Part shown: piece by piece, positions 49,108-60,900 of the stretch
How the letters are laid out: the number at the start of each line of letters is the position of its first letter
Position numbering within the stretch: position 1 is the first letter of the stretch
Source of the DNA: Coptis chinensis
Taxonomy: Eukaryota > Streptophyta > Magnoliopsida > Ranunculales > Ranunculaceae
Assembly (NCBI GenBank): GCA_015680905.1
Contig: CM027384.1
Location: forward strand, 77,223,501-77,287,500
Reading direction: 5' to 3'
DNA: 64,000 bases
The notes under the pieces: model-generated
Databases searched by the model: none
Seen by the model: the letters and a program-made list of their open reading frames with translations, nothing else
What the model was told of the DNA's origin: nothing
Made by a program: the position numbers and the translations under genes

Positions 49108-49622
49108 GAGCATCTTTAGGAGAGCTACTAAAAAAACCACTAAAATTTTGAACCAAACCAAATACCAAAATTTTGAACCAAACTAAACACCAAACCAAAA
49201 AAACACCAAGCAACTTTAGGAGTAATATCAAAATTTCATCAAACAACTACGCGGTTTTGCCAAAACCGTGCCACTAAAGCCCAACTGACAGGCCCAAGCC
49301 TACGCGGTTTTCAGAAAACCGCGTCATGTATCGTACATAAACTTTTTTCTTTTTTTTTTCTTTCCCAATCTCTGGCGCGGTTTTGTGAAAACCGCGCCAT
49401 ATAAGCCCAATTAGAAGCCCAAGCCCACGCGGTGTTGGGAAAACCGCGTGAGTGATTTGATACAGCATCAAACCTAGAACCAAATATTGGCCGATTTGGT
49501 GTTTGGTTTGGTGTTTTTTTTTGTGTTTTCATCAACATGTAGCTCTCCTGAAGTTGAAAAAACACCAAATTATTAGAAATTTGGTGTTTGGTGATAGGCT
49601 GATATCACTCCTAAAGATGCTC
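49108..49622. mobile_element. Tourist-type (PIF/Harbinger) MITE with four palindromes
   Basis: Inverted ends GAGCATCTTTAGGAG (49108) and its perfect complement ending at 49622 are flanked by TAA on both sides (49105-49107, 49623-49625), the 3-bp target typical of PIF/Harbinger. The middle holds four small hairpins of the type CGCGGTTTT-3 nt-AAAACCGCG at about 49250-49272, 49302-49324, 49376-49398 and 49425-49449, spaced by AAGCCCAA-type linkers. No transposase. Confidence 0.9.
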
Positions 49623-50087
49623 TAACAGTCTAACTTATTTGGTTACTATTCAGTATTGACACATTGAGCAACTATATCGAACTAGTCTCTGTGCACGTGG
49701 GTTGCACGCTGTACAAAAAGATACTTATTGGGTCCGCCAGTCTGCCCAATCTGACAAATCTTTCTGTGAAACTTCGGAATTACGTGGGTACCAACTTTTT
49801 ATATTAGCAAATTACTTTTATGTCCCTCATTACTATTATTGATTTTGTCTTGAAGCTAGGGCAGAAAAGTAAATTAACATGGCGAAGTTACTGGCCGCTC
49901 GAGAAGTTGCTATCTTAGAGCAAGTCCAATAGGGTGCTATATGAGCTAAAGGGTAATATAACACCCCAAACACCAAAATGTCATTCTAATAGGGCTGCTA
50001 GAAGGGTCCTAAATTTGGCTGGTGTAATAAACCCAGCCAAATTTGTGGCATTGTCTAGCAACTGTCAAAATAAGTTGTCGGGGGATG

Positions 50088-50148
50088 AACGATACAATTT
50101 CTGCCGTTTGTTGGTAATTTGTGTACAGACGGCAGAAACTGTATCGTT
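50088..50148. other. Stem-loop of 20 bp in the Harbinger 5' region
   Basis: AACGATACAATTTCTGCCGT (50088-50107) pairs with 50129-50148 at 19 of 20 positions around a 21-base loop. It lies between the left terminus and the transposase gene. Confidence 0.75.
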
Positions 50149-50689
50149 TGTCTTCCGTTTTATTAAATGCGTCTGTCCCTTCCAGACATTCAACACAATT
50201 TTTACTTAGCTAAATTCAACCAATTATTCACTCACATGTATTTACTTGTCATCAAAACATCAACCCTCAAATCCTCAACCCTCATAGCCTCAATCAACTT
50301 CTTTTATACCATTTCAATAACATTCATCCATTGTTCTAATTCCATTTCTTGTTTCAATCACATCCATCTATTCCACTAACTTCATTTCTTATGTCAACTT
50401 TATAGACTATACATTTATAATATTCTCTTTCACTCAAACCTTTTTTTTCATTGTACAATCAAAGCCTCACCATTCTTAATTTTGCAATCTTTCTTTTCAC
50501 ATCCAAATTGGCGTCCTCTTCTCGCTATGTTGAATCAAGCTCCTCATCCGAATAAGAGAACATGGTGAATGGCGATGAGAACATGTTTTTACCTATCTTC
50601 TCGTTGTTACAAGACATGCACGAAGCTAGTTGTGATCATCAAAACTCGGTCACCGATAGAAAGTACATTTATCGTGATTGAATCACAGA

Positions 50690-51630
50690 GGCTCACAATA
50701 GGATTATGAGGGATTACTTCGTACAAAACCTGAAGTATCCCTTTGATGTCTTCCATAGGAGATTTAGGATGCAACGCCATCTTTTCTTCCGAATCTTGAA
50801 AGCCGTCTCTGACCATGACAAGTACTTCACATACAAAATTGATAGCATTGGAAAGCCATGCTTGACGAGTATGCAAAAGGTGGTTGTCTGCATTTGTTTG
50901 CTTGCATATGGTTTGTGGTGTGGATGCGTGTAATGAATACGTTCAAATAGCAAAGATAACTTTTTCTGAAAGGTTAAGGCATTTTTGTGATGTCTTGATG
51001 GCGGATTTCGAAAAAGAATATTCAACGTCTAATTCAACAAGATGAAAATCGTGGTTTCCCGAGTATGTTTGGAAGCTTGGATTGTATGCATTGGCAATGG
51101 GAAATGTGTCCTACGGTATGACAAGGTACACATGTAAGACATAATAAGAAACCTACGATAATTTTGGAAGTAATGGGTTACTATCAAGCTGATGAGATTT
51201 ATCCTAAATGGGCTACACTTATACAAACAATCCCTCATCCAACAACTCGAAGAGAGGGATTCTTTTGCTAAGATGCAAGAAACGTGTCGAAAAGATATCG
51301 AGTGTGTATTTGGTGTCTTACAAAGTAGGTGAGGAATAATCATGAAGCCGGCGCGAATTTGGAGTAGGGATGACATTAATCCGATAATGAAAACGTGTAT
51401 CATTTTACATAATATGATTGTTAAGGATGAATGAGTGATTGATATCGAAGATTGGCAAATTGACATTTCTTGGGAGCCCCCAATCGCATTGTATGCTGTA
51501 GGAAATCGACATGAGGAAATTGCAAGAAGACTCAATACACTTCATTGTATTCATAGTAGAGAAACTAATGTTCAACTACGAGTTGACTTCATCAATCATC
51601 TTTGGCAATATTGTGTGGATCAAGGAATAT
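50690..51630 (+). pseudogene. Harbinger DDE transposase with internal deletion
   Basis: RRFRMQRHLFFRILKAVSDH at about 50755 and LTSMQKVVVCICLLAYGL at 50868-50920 match the N-terminal part of plant PIF-like transposases. The first catalytic Asp is in GSLDCMHWQWEM-type sequence at about 51070-51105, in a shifted frame. The text then jumps from PTIILEV (51150-51170) directly to MGYYQADEIYPKWATLIQTI (51175-51230), skipping roughly 60 residues that normally hold the second Asp. The third acidic residue survives in the KDIE.VFGVLQ segment (about 51290). The C-terminal IILHNMIV is at 51400. Several frameshifts are present. Two of three catalytic acids remain, so it is inactive. Confidence 0.8.
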
Positions 51631-51830
51631 AGTATGAGAGTTATCTATGTTATTATTGGATATTATCTATGTTTATTCTATAGTTTGAGTATTATATATG
51701 TTTAACCTCATGTTGTTTCAAGACAATTCAAATTAAAATTATGAAAAACTTACAATTTAAATTATAATATTGGAAACGAACTAACAACAACAATGGAAAT
51801 GAAATATCTAACAAAATTAAAATTAATCTA

Positions 51831-53490
51831 AGTAGTAGAAACACCACCCCCACTAGAAGCACCACTTGGAGTTCCAAACGTTCCACTCTTTTTTCTTTTG
51901 CAAATTATGTTCAATTTTATCATCTTGAAGTATTCGGCAACTTCCGGCTCACGAGTCGAAGTATCTTGTGCTAATATTTTGTTGTCTTCTTTCCACTTCT
52001 TGAGCTCCATCAACTTCACCCTATTGGCGGTGGCATTCGTCATTTGTGCAAAATACTTCTCCATCATTTTGTAATTCTCTCCCCCTTTCTTCAACCTTTC
52101 TTTCTCACCCCTTGTTCCCGGTGGTCGTTTTTTCTTGGTTTCACTTCCATCCCCAACTTGTGTAGAAAATGAATCAATTGGAATCATTGTCACCAAGTAC
52201 GGTACGGGTTTAAAATGGTGTACTTGAAAAAAAAAACTTAGTTCGTGTTTTAAACAGAACGTCTCGGAAATTTTTTTGAAAAAAACACGTAAAAAAACGT
52301 GGGGAATAAAAAATAGGTTTAAAACGTATAATACGTAAAAGAAACGGTAAAAACTGATGATAAATAATACAATAGATAAGGAGTTTGATTTTTTATAAGA
52401 GTGGAAAAAAGAATAGGCACAAAAAATAAAAAATAAAATAATACAAATGAAAGAAAATTCAAATACATGAAAGTATCAAATTATCAATTACTCATCCAAA
52501 TACTAGAAGTTTTAGATCACTACCAAAAATACGACTCTTAAATAAGATACTACTAATTACCAACTATAATTGCATAATCAAGTACTACAAATAAGTGAAT
52601 AACTTTAAAATTTCCTAGTATTAATAGTCCAAAGCAAAATAGAATTGTCTCAATAAGTCAATGACAATCTAACGCCTACGTACTCTTCAAAAAGGTAAAC
52701 TCCAAAACCCATTTTTCTTCTCACGTTTTCTTTTAGATAAATAATAATAATAATAATAATAATAATAAAGTTTTAAACCGGAGATTTTCAAAATCTCGGG
52801 TTTTAAACGTTTCTAAGTTTAAAACGCGATATTTTGAAACATCCGGGTTTTAAACTGGAACAAGACGCCTTGTCAATTAAATGGGTATTAAACACGTTGT
52901 TTTAAAAAAAACGCTGAATTTGGTGACAATGATTGGAATATTGCACCAAGAGTTGTCGATGGCGTTGTAGGTGTAAAAGGCACAATTTCATCATCCACAC
53001 TGAGAATGATGTTGGCTCATCTCCTCGTTGTAGTGGTGGACCGGCGCTCCAATTCTTCATTCCATTTTGGACTTTCTTTAAGGAGGAGTGGAGGACCCCA
53101 ATAATGCTCAAATTGAAAGTATAAGTTATGAGCCAACACATATGTTGATTTTGCATCGCCCAGCCAATCTTGGATCGTTGTACCACTTCTTGCGGTCTTC
53201 TCCGAAGTGGAGATAATTTCTGCTCACTGGTTGTAAGCTCGATAGATGTGTCCAAATCGAGCGGACACTGAATCTTTGGTTCTCTTATTGTTTTCGTCAA
53301 CTCTCTCTCGAAAATTCTCATATATTCTCTTCCAATAATGTGTGACCCGTTGCCCCACACCAATAAGTAGATCTTCATTAACATATATTCACGCCTTGCA
53401 AAGAGCCTCGTCTTCTTTAATTGACAAAGTTACGGACCTTGTAGTAGATTTCTTTCTTTTTGATGTGGTTGTTTGTTCATTTGGATCCAT
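51831..53490 (-). pseudogene. Harbinger Myb/SANT-like ORF1, split by a hAT insertion
   Basis: The start at 53490 (MDPNEQTTTSKRKKSTTRSV) is followed by a trihelix-like region with KEDEALCKA, an in-frame TGA at 53389-53391, then QRVTHYWKRIYENFRER and DSVSARFGHIYRA. Reading continues across small frame changes (for instance near 53185) to the insertion at 52931. On the other side (52184 downwards) the C-terminal part PPGTRGEKERLKKGGENYK and YFAQMTNATANRVKLMELKK matches the NAM-associated C-terminal region of such proteins. These proteins help the transposase enter the nucleus and bind element ends. The stop and the insertion make it non-functional. Confidence 0.75.
52185..52931. mobile_element. 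hAT-like element inside the Harbinger ORF1, 747 bp
   Basis: Ends CATTGTCACCAA and the exact inverted copy TTGGTGACAATG are flanked by a perfect octamer duplication ATTGGAAT (52177-52184 and 52932-52939). The interior is AT-rich with many GTTTTAAAC-like words and an (ATA)n tract near 52740-52768, and has no transposase. Removing it with one octamer would rejoin the two halves of the host ORF. Confidence 0.92.
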
Positions 53491-53599
53491 TGTTGTAGTT
53501 GGAGTAGTGATTATTGTAGTTGGAGTAGATAGAAATTTTGTGAGAATTGTGAGCAAATGATGAGAGAGTTGTATGAAATAGTTGTGTATAAATATGCAA

Positions 53600-54138
53600 T
53601 TTCATAAAAACTAGCCGTTTCTGACTGCCGTGAAATAGTTGTGTACATCGAGAAGGATAGTAAGATAATATATATGGATAAATTATTACAGTAATTAAGG
53701 ATAATATATATTGAGAAGGATAATAGCTGTGCAATTTCATAGATGATTACAATATTGAAGAGAAGAATCCTAAGAAGGAAACATATCAATGAAAATAAAA
53801 CAAAACTAATATGGAAAACAAAATATATGATCGAATCACAAATTGATTAACCAAATATAATATATGATATTGTGCACATCATATACCAATTTATGTATGT
53901 ATTGAATTTTATGGGACAATTACTCTTCTTCTATTTTGTTTATGGGTGCCACTTGAAAATCTAATTTTTCTGAAAATAATTGGATCGGAATGGGATATGT
54001 TTTCAAAATCCGATTCTATTCTATTCGATCTGATTTCTGATTATTTTCTGAATTTTTAACATACATTGTCGTCAATCTCATATATAATTACTAAATCAAA
54101 ACCACAAATAGGTTACAAATCAAATAAAATCGCTAGAC

Positions 54139-54179
<41 letters not shown>

Positions 54180-55140
54180 ATGCATTAACATGTTAAAAGG
54201 GCTTGTTGAATGAACATGTTAAATAGTCTAAGTTGTTTACGCAAATAATACATTAACAAGCTCAAAATAATTGCTAAATCACCTAAATGAATGTATTAAC
54301 TGGATAAAAATGGTTGCCCTAAAAGAGAATCCGATTATATGATTAAAATTTCCAATTTCTTTTCGAATTTTGCTGATTTTGAAATTTTAAAATTTTTTTT
54401 TTGTTTTTTTGGAATTTCCGAATTCGGATAAGATATTGGCTATCTATCTAAAAAAAAAAATTGCCATCCAAAAAAAAATTGACATTTTTCCGAAAGCCCT
54501 TATCCAATCCATAGTCACAAAAATCTCCAATTTTTTCAAAAAAACGTAAAAAATCTCCGAATTGATAGGTTACCGAATTTTAAAACGAATAAACAATAAA
54601 AACGGTAAAAATCTCCTAATTCTCGATGTTTACCGATTTTTAACGATTTTTTTTCTATTTTGTTTTTATAATGTGCTTTCCATTAATTTTTTTAATATTT
54701 TATTTTCTAAATTGCAATTATATAGAGGATATTTTAAGATATAACAAGACTTTACATATATATTTGTAAATTTGGAATTTGTTATATGCTCAAACTAACC
54801 CTAACATGATACACAATCACACATTGCATACTATTTTATGTTTTAATTATTTATGGTTTTTCAGATTTTTTTAACGTATTTATACGAATTAACGATTTCT
54901 TCTTTACCCAATTGATGCCGAATTATGAATTTGTGACTATAAGTTTACCAAAAGAAAAGTTTTCTTTGTATTTATTCACTAAACTTACTTTGACACTTGT
55001 AATTTTGTATACAGCTTGCCTTGACCGCAGTCGGGACTACATGATATTTTCTTGATAAAATGGTCAAAAAACTTACCAGCAAGGCAACAATACCCGGAAG
55101 GCCAAAACAATTAACAACCAATTTCAAATGCATGAACCCA
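53600..55140. other. AT-rich stretch upstream of the BAHD gene
   Basis: No gene recognised. It holds a (CT)n microsatellite at about 54141-54175 and poly-A/T-rich sequence with AATTCCGAATTCGG-type words near 54410-54430 that hint at an old transposon, without definable ends. Confidence 0.4.
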
Positions 55141-55146
55141 ACCATC

Positions 55147-55153
55147 TATATAA
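55147..55153 (+). promoter_or_regulatory. Putative TATA box of the BAHD gene
   Basis: TATATAA lies 76 bases before the start codon, followed by a pyrimidine-rich CTCTTTCTCTTCTCACTC stretch that resembles a plant Y patch. The transcription start would be expected near 55180. Confidence 0.55.
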
Positions 55154-55228
55154 CACCCCCTAGTACTCTTTCTCTTCTCACTCGAAAACAAACCGAGCCA
55201 GCAAGAGAAAAAGCTGAAGAAAGCAAAA

Positions 55229-56686
55229 ATGCCTTGTTTATCTTCTCTAACTATCATTTCAAGATGCACTGTCACTCCAGACAGCAGATCTTCACTTCAA
55301 ACTCTCAAATTTTCTGTCTCTGATCTCCCAATGCTCTCTTGTCACTACATTCAAAAGGGTGTTTTACTCACTAAACCACCTTACCCCATTGATTCTCTTA
55401 TCTCTCTTCTCAAGCATGCTTTATCTCAAACTCTCGCACACTTCCCTCCCCTCGCTGGTCGTCTCATTACTGACTCGGAAGGCTATGTCTACATCACTTG
55501 TAATGACGCTGGAGTAGAATTTGTCCACGCCAATGCCAGCCATGTCGCTATCCGCGACATTCTTTCTCCAACTCATGTGCCTGATTCCGTCAAAGAGTTT
55601 TTCACTTTTGACGGAATGGTCAGCTATAACGGCCATTTTAAGCCGTTATTAGCTGTGCAGGTAACGGAATTAGCCGATGGAATTTTCATCGGATGTACCA
55701 TTAACCATTCGGTTACAGACGGAACCTCGTTTTGGAATTTCTTTAATTCATTTGCAGAAATTTGCCGAGGCGCGGAGAAAATTTCCAAACAGCCCGATTT
55801 CACGAGAAATTTCGTGAAAGATTCTCTTGCTGTACTTAAATTTCCAGCTGGACCTCCAAAGGTGACTTTCGACATGAATGCGCCGTTGAAAGAGAGAATA
55901 TTTCATTTCAGTAGAGAATCAATTCTCAAATTGAAATCCAGAGCAAATTCTATTCCAAAGAAACATTCTGATATTGCTATTGAACTCTTCGGCAAACAAA
56001 GTAACGATGAATGGCTTATTAAACAGAACAAAAACGGTAAGATAACATCTGTTTTTGACAACTGGTTGAAAAATGCTGTGTCAATGACACATGAATCTGA
56101 AGTTGAAAAGACCGATCCAGTAGTCCAGATTTCGTCATTTCAAGCACTCTCAGCTCAATTATGGCGGTCCGTTACGCGTGCCAGGAAACTTGTACCATCA
56201 AAGCCTACAACATTCAGAATGGCAGTAAACTGTCGTCACAGGATCGAACCTCGTATTGATCCGTTATATTTCGGTAATGCGATACAAAGCATTCCAACTG
56301 TTGCTTCATCAGGTGAATTATTGTCACGTGATTTGCACTGGTCAGCAGATTTATTACATCGTAATGTGATTGCTCATGATGATGCGAAAGTACGTTGTGG
56401 TGTTGAGGATTTCGAGAAAAATCCACGGTGTTTTCCCTTAGGAAACTTTGATGGCGCAATGATTACAATGGGAAGTTCACCGAGATTTCCAATGTACGAT
56501 AATGATTTTGGGTGGGGTCGACCTTTGGCGATACGAAGTGGGAAGGCAAATAAGTTTGATGGTAAAATATCGGCATTTCCAGGAAGAGAAGGAGGTGGGA
56601 GTGTTGATTTAGAAGTTTGTTTAGCACCCGATACGTTGTATGCACTTGAATCCGATACGGAATTCATGCAGTATGTATCGGTGTGA
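55229..56686 (+). CDS. BAHD-family acyltransferase, intact and intronless
   Basis: A 485-residue protein, a little longer than the usual 430-470 of the family. The catalytic HxxxD motif is HSVTD (His160, Asp164) in NHSVTDGTSFWNFF, and the structural DFGWG motif is at residues 426-430. Other family marks are HFPPLAGRL (71-79), ISSFQALSAQLWRSVTRAR (301-319) and the NCRHRIEPRIDPLYFGNAI region (334-352). BAHD enzymes transfer acyl groups from acyl-CoA to alcohols or amines in the cytosol. The TDGTSFWNFFN wording resembles the group of uncharacterised acetyltransferases related to Arabidopsis At3g50280, so the acceptor cannot be named. The first ATG after the TATA box is taken as start and aligns well with family N-termini. 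A single exon is common here. No breaks were seen. Confidence 0.92.
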   Translation: MPCLSSLTIISRCTVTPDSRSSLQTLKFSVSDLPMLSCHYIQKGVLLTKPPYPIDSLISLLKHALSQTLAHFPPLAGRLITDSEGYVYITCNDAGVEFVHANASHVAIRDILSPTHVPDSVKEFFTFDGMVSYNGHFKPLLAVQVTELADGIFIGCTINHSVTDGTSFWNFFNSFAEICRGAEKISKQPDFTRNFVKDSLAVLKFPAGPPKVTFDMNAPLKERIFHFSRESILKLKSRANSIPKKHSDIAIELFGKQSNDEWLIKQNKNGKITSVFDNWLKNAVSMTHESEVEKTDPVVQISSFQALSAQLWRSVTRARKLVPSKPTTFRMAVNCRHRIEPRIDPLYFGNAIQSIPTVASSGELLSRDLHWSADLLHRNVIAHDDAKVRCGVEDFEKNPRCFPLGNFDGAMITMGSSPRFPMYDNDFGWGRPLAIRSGKANKFDGKISAFPGREGGGSVDLEVCLAPDTLYALESDTEFMQYVSV

Positions 56687-57633
56687 AGTGTGTTTGTAAC
56701 TGAAACTGAAGTTTGTTGGTTGGAAGATTTTTAATTTGTTACATGAGTGAGGCAAAAAACGGTAGCTACTACTGCTGGTGCAGTTGTACAGCTTTGAAGG
56801 TTGAACTTTTGTTGGTCATTTTGGGGGGGTGGAAGTTAAAAAGCAGTGATGTTTTTTCGTCTGTCTATGAAATGCACTTTTAGTTTTCATTTCTGTTTTT
56901 TTTCTTATGATTAGAAATTAAGAATCTTTGACACGTGGGATAAGCCGTAATAATCTTTGAGACATCTTATGATTAGAAATTAAGAAGTGAGATCACAGAT
57001 GAATTAGGATCAGCTGTTACAGGATCCAAATTTCAGAGTTGCGACTTAAATTTGTATTAATTGAATATTGTATGCTAATTGTAATTCTTAACTAAATCAC
57101 ACAACTGAGACTGCTCCGTACTCCGTAGAACGTCGATTTTCTATATTACAGAATTCTTCATTACGCTAATAATCAATTTCTATGGACTAAGGTGAAGATC
57201 TGTATTTTCGTCTATAATCACAACTGTTCTTTTCTGTTGTACCTATCTCGAAAGAGAATTAATCTACTTTTAAACTCCTGTACCAACAGGAGAAATTCTA
57301 ATTATTTTTCATTTTCGAGTTTACAAGTTCCAGTATGCTTGTGTTGATCTGAATTGAGAAATTATGTCTCATGATTCAAGTTGAGTCGATATGTTCTCAT
57401 GAAGCATGCAGGACACTAAGTAGAACTGACAATGGAGGATCTCTAGCCCAAGTACCTTACACTTGAACAGATATGCAAACGCGAGCATTAGTACAACTTT
57501 CCGTCATATCGTCAGTGTTCATGGAGACCCAAGAAAAACATCCTTTACACTGTACACTTGGAAGTTCCTGAAAATGTCATTTCAACCATGATTATGGTGC
57601 AGAGGGACAAATATTTAACGGGAAAGTCAACAA
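56687..57633. other. Intergenic stretch between BAHD and SQD2 genes
   Basis: It contains the 3' untranslated regions of two convergent genes. No further gene is recognised. Confidence 0.5.
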
Positions 57634-57695
57634 GGGGATCGAACCCAAGTGAGCGCTCTGCATTGCCAACTGACAACGGAGTTTGAGATGTTTTA
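57625..57695 (-). repeat. tRNA-derived SINE-like sequence
   Basis: On the minus strand TCAGTTGGCAATGCAGAGCG resembles a tRNA D-arm/A box and GGGTTCGATCCCC (57634-57646) is a perfect Pol III B box. The spacing between them is shorter than in a real tRNA and no acceptor stem was found, so a SINE head is more likely than a tRNA gene. Confidence 0.45.
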
Positions 57696-57998
57696 AACTA
57701 CGTACACTACTCCTAGCTTGTGATCTCGCATACAAACAGTCTTCAAAAGTACTAAAAGTGTGTTAACCAGTCAAATTTTCCCATCTAAACGTATCAACGA
57801 TACATCTTCATACATACATGATACAACAACTGGAATTTATGGATCCATAATTTACAATGAATGAAACGTTTATAAACAATCAATCATCTACACAACCCTA
57901 GTGGAGCCACCACACCAATTCCAGATAATTGCAAGAACATTTGAAGCTGATGACACATCATATCCTATACAAGATAACCCAATACGTTATATGATTGA

Positions 57999-60900
57999 TC
58001 ACCCGTACTTAACTTCTGGTGAATTGAAAATAAATCTAAAGAACCTTTGTATAGGTCCTAGTAGCTCTGCTCTCTTTTTCCTCCAGAACCAAATGGCAGC
58101 ATTGTATTGCTCGTTCCTTATCTTGCGGGTGGCCGCCCGCCAATCGTACTGCTCCATGTCCTCTCGTGCAGCTTTTCCCATGATTTCTCTCAGTTCTTGA
58201 TTAGCCAAAAGAGGTACCAATTTGCTTAAACAGTCATCAATATCCCCGGGATTATAAAGGAATCCTGTCTTGCCCTCTTGATCATCAGAAATTATATCTG
58301 GGATCCCTCCAGCACGAACCGCTACAACAGGAACCCCTGAAGACATGGCTTCCAGGACAACAAGCCCAAGAGTCTCTGATTCTGATGGCATCACAAAGAC
58401 ATCTCCACTAGCATATGCCTGAGAGAGCTCCTCCCCTTGTAACATCCCTGTAAATATCGCAGGCATGCCGGAAAATATATTTTCTAGCTCCTCCCTGCAA
58501 ATAAAAGTGCTTAATGAACACAAGTGGCATTAAAGCTGCACTTACTTATCACCAAAAGAGCCTATTGAACATACTGTATCTTTTCAGCCAATCGGTTTTA
58601 CCTTCATAAAAAAAACAGGTTTATGGTGTGTAACAGGACAGTTTTCAGTAATAAAACGCACCTCATCTTAACAAAGGTATGGTTGGGTGACTGAAACTTA
58701 AGAGATCTACTTTAAGTCTTTAATACATGGAAGCACCATTCTGTCCAGAGTTACAAACAACAGACCTCAGATGACAGAGTAGCTTACCTATACGGTCCAT
58801 CACCAATAAAAGCAATCCGTGCATCAGGAAGCTTGTCCATGACCCTGCATAATTATGTGTTCCAGGGGTCAAAGATTGTTAAAAAAATTCAGCTAAAGCC
58901 TACAAGCAAAAGCTTAACAAACAAATATAACGATTGATATAAAAGTATGGGACACAGACGTCAGTAACTCGGTGTCAGATTACTTTTTTTTGGTAGTGTC
59001 AGTGTCAGACAATACTCCTAAGTCCTAACATACAATTTTCAAAAGCCTAATACAAAAATCCTTTAACATATATGATATACCTAAATGTGTGACAACTGAC
59101 AAGGTCATAAGGCCTCAAATATCCAAGAAGATGGCATTGTTATAAAACACCATGTATAAATAGGTTAGCACTCAGTTCAATCCATTTTAGAACAAGAAGA
59201 TGGCAAACTACAATGGGTCAACAGGATAACAATAACCAAATACTCAAAATAAAGTGTTGGAGAAGTTCAAACTCCAGGAGAAATGTCCCCTTTTATGCAT
59301 TTAGACTGATGGGTTTGATGTTAAAACATGCGAGTCTTTGAACCACTTCATTAGTTGATAAGATATGGCGCAGCTACTTCCAGCTGTAAGAATCCGAGAT
59401 GATTGGTCAATACCTTTTCACTCAATAAACAGATACTAACACTTAAACTTAATCGATGTTCAATTCAATGACCTTACCACCATATCACCACTCTTTTGCC
59501 TAAGAAAGATGAGGAAGCTAACAAGTAAGGCACAGTTTAAGTTAAAGCTCATAATTAAGGCTCAGCTGACGTTATTATTTCCATTGAATGTTAGAATAAC
59601 AAAATAATGCAGGCTACTTTAAGTTGAAGAAATTGGTACTTCAAAACTAAGGATTAAGGAACTTACACTTTAAGGAAATCCAAGCTCTTCTCAACCCCTA
59701 GTCGTCCAACATGAATTATCAACGGTTTTTCAGGTTCTCCACCACTGATTTGACAAATAACACATTAAAAAAAAAGGAAAAAAGAAAGGCTTAGAGAAAG
59801 TCCTATCTTGTGAAAATCAGCTAGAATACAAAGAAAGTATACCTCAGTCTTAGTCGCATTTCTTGGCTCCGAAAGCGGGGATGGAAGCTTTCGGAGTCCA
59901 CACCTTTATTCCAAAGACGTATCTTATTGCCTAAAAGAAAAAAGGATTGTGTAAGATTGGAATAATATTCAGAGAGATTTTCAAAGCTCAACAACGTCTA
60001 AACTTAAGGTGTTTGGTAAAACTTATGATAAGGATAATTGTAATTATGAGAGGAGAAAATAGCATTTCCCCTTAAACAATTACCAATACATCAAACACCT
60101 TAGGCAGTTTTGATAAGTTTAATAAAGATGTACTTCGAGTCTTCAATTTTGAACGAGAAGATCTTGAGGAAAATGTTAGTAACTAGGATGTACTGATACT
60201 ACTAAGGCATGAAATGCAAATCCGTATTCTTAGGACTGGTACTTGAGTCGAGCTTCAGTATGTTCAAGCTCGGCTCATATAGTGAGCTCGAGGAACCAAA
60301 AAAAGAGTCGATCCCGATTCAGTTAGTTTACCCCTGTAGCATGGTATTGTAGCCGACTAGCCGAGCTTAGTCTAGTTCATTATGTTCAGGCCTGGGTCAT
60401 TTTTTAAACGAGCCTTAAAATAGGTTCAGCCTGGATTATACTATAAATTTATAACAAAAGCCGAGCTTGAGCAAGCTGAAAACAAGCAGAGCTTGAGTAG
60501 CTCAACTTGTTGACCAGCCTGAAAATTCTGCTTAAGGAAGTAAAATTAAGTCTCAAAGGAATGAAAGGATAAGAGAAACAGGAGTGACGAAAGCCCCCAC
60601 CCCTAACAAATAAAATAGGTTCTGATGAAGAACCAAAAGAAATTGGTGATGGCATAACTATTTAAATAATTTATCCAAACGAAAAAAATTTCAATTGTCT
60701 ACACCAATGTCTACCCTCAGCTAAATATGGACCATTTGTCTTATTGTTGACTTCTGGCACACAGTGTACAACACTAGTGTGCGCGGGGGGTTTTATGGCA
60801 TGAATGACCTCGGCGCCTCCTGCGCAACCTCAGAGGCTACGCAATCACCAGTAATGCCTCTGTGCTCCCACGAATGGAATGCCTCACAGTTTATACATCT

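Larger units (their letters stand above)
49918..53600 (+). mobile_element. PIF/Harbinger transposon, broken, right end not found
   Basis: The left end is GAGCAAGTCCAATAGGGTGC after TTA (49915-49917), a Harbinger terminus and target. It carries the two genes expected of an autonomous element in convergent order: a DDE transposase on the plus strand and a Myb/SANT-like gene on the minus strand. The complementary right terminus was not seen up to 55000, so the right side is probably deleted and the end given is approximate. A hAT element is inserted in the second gene. Confidence 0.8.

Noticed and set aside
55060-55323. Alternative upstream reading frame before the BAHD gene
   Set aside because: It is out of frame with the acyltransferase, starts before the TATA box and has no domain.
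57625-57695. Functional tRNA gene on the minus strand
   Set aside because: The B box is good but box spacing is too short and paired stems are missing; a SINE remnant is more likely.
60240-60530. GAGCTCGAG/AGCCGAGCTTGAG-rich intron segment as a transposon
   Set aside because: Motifs resemble hAT subterminal repeats, but no paired termini or target duplication could be found.
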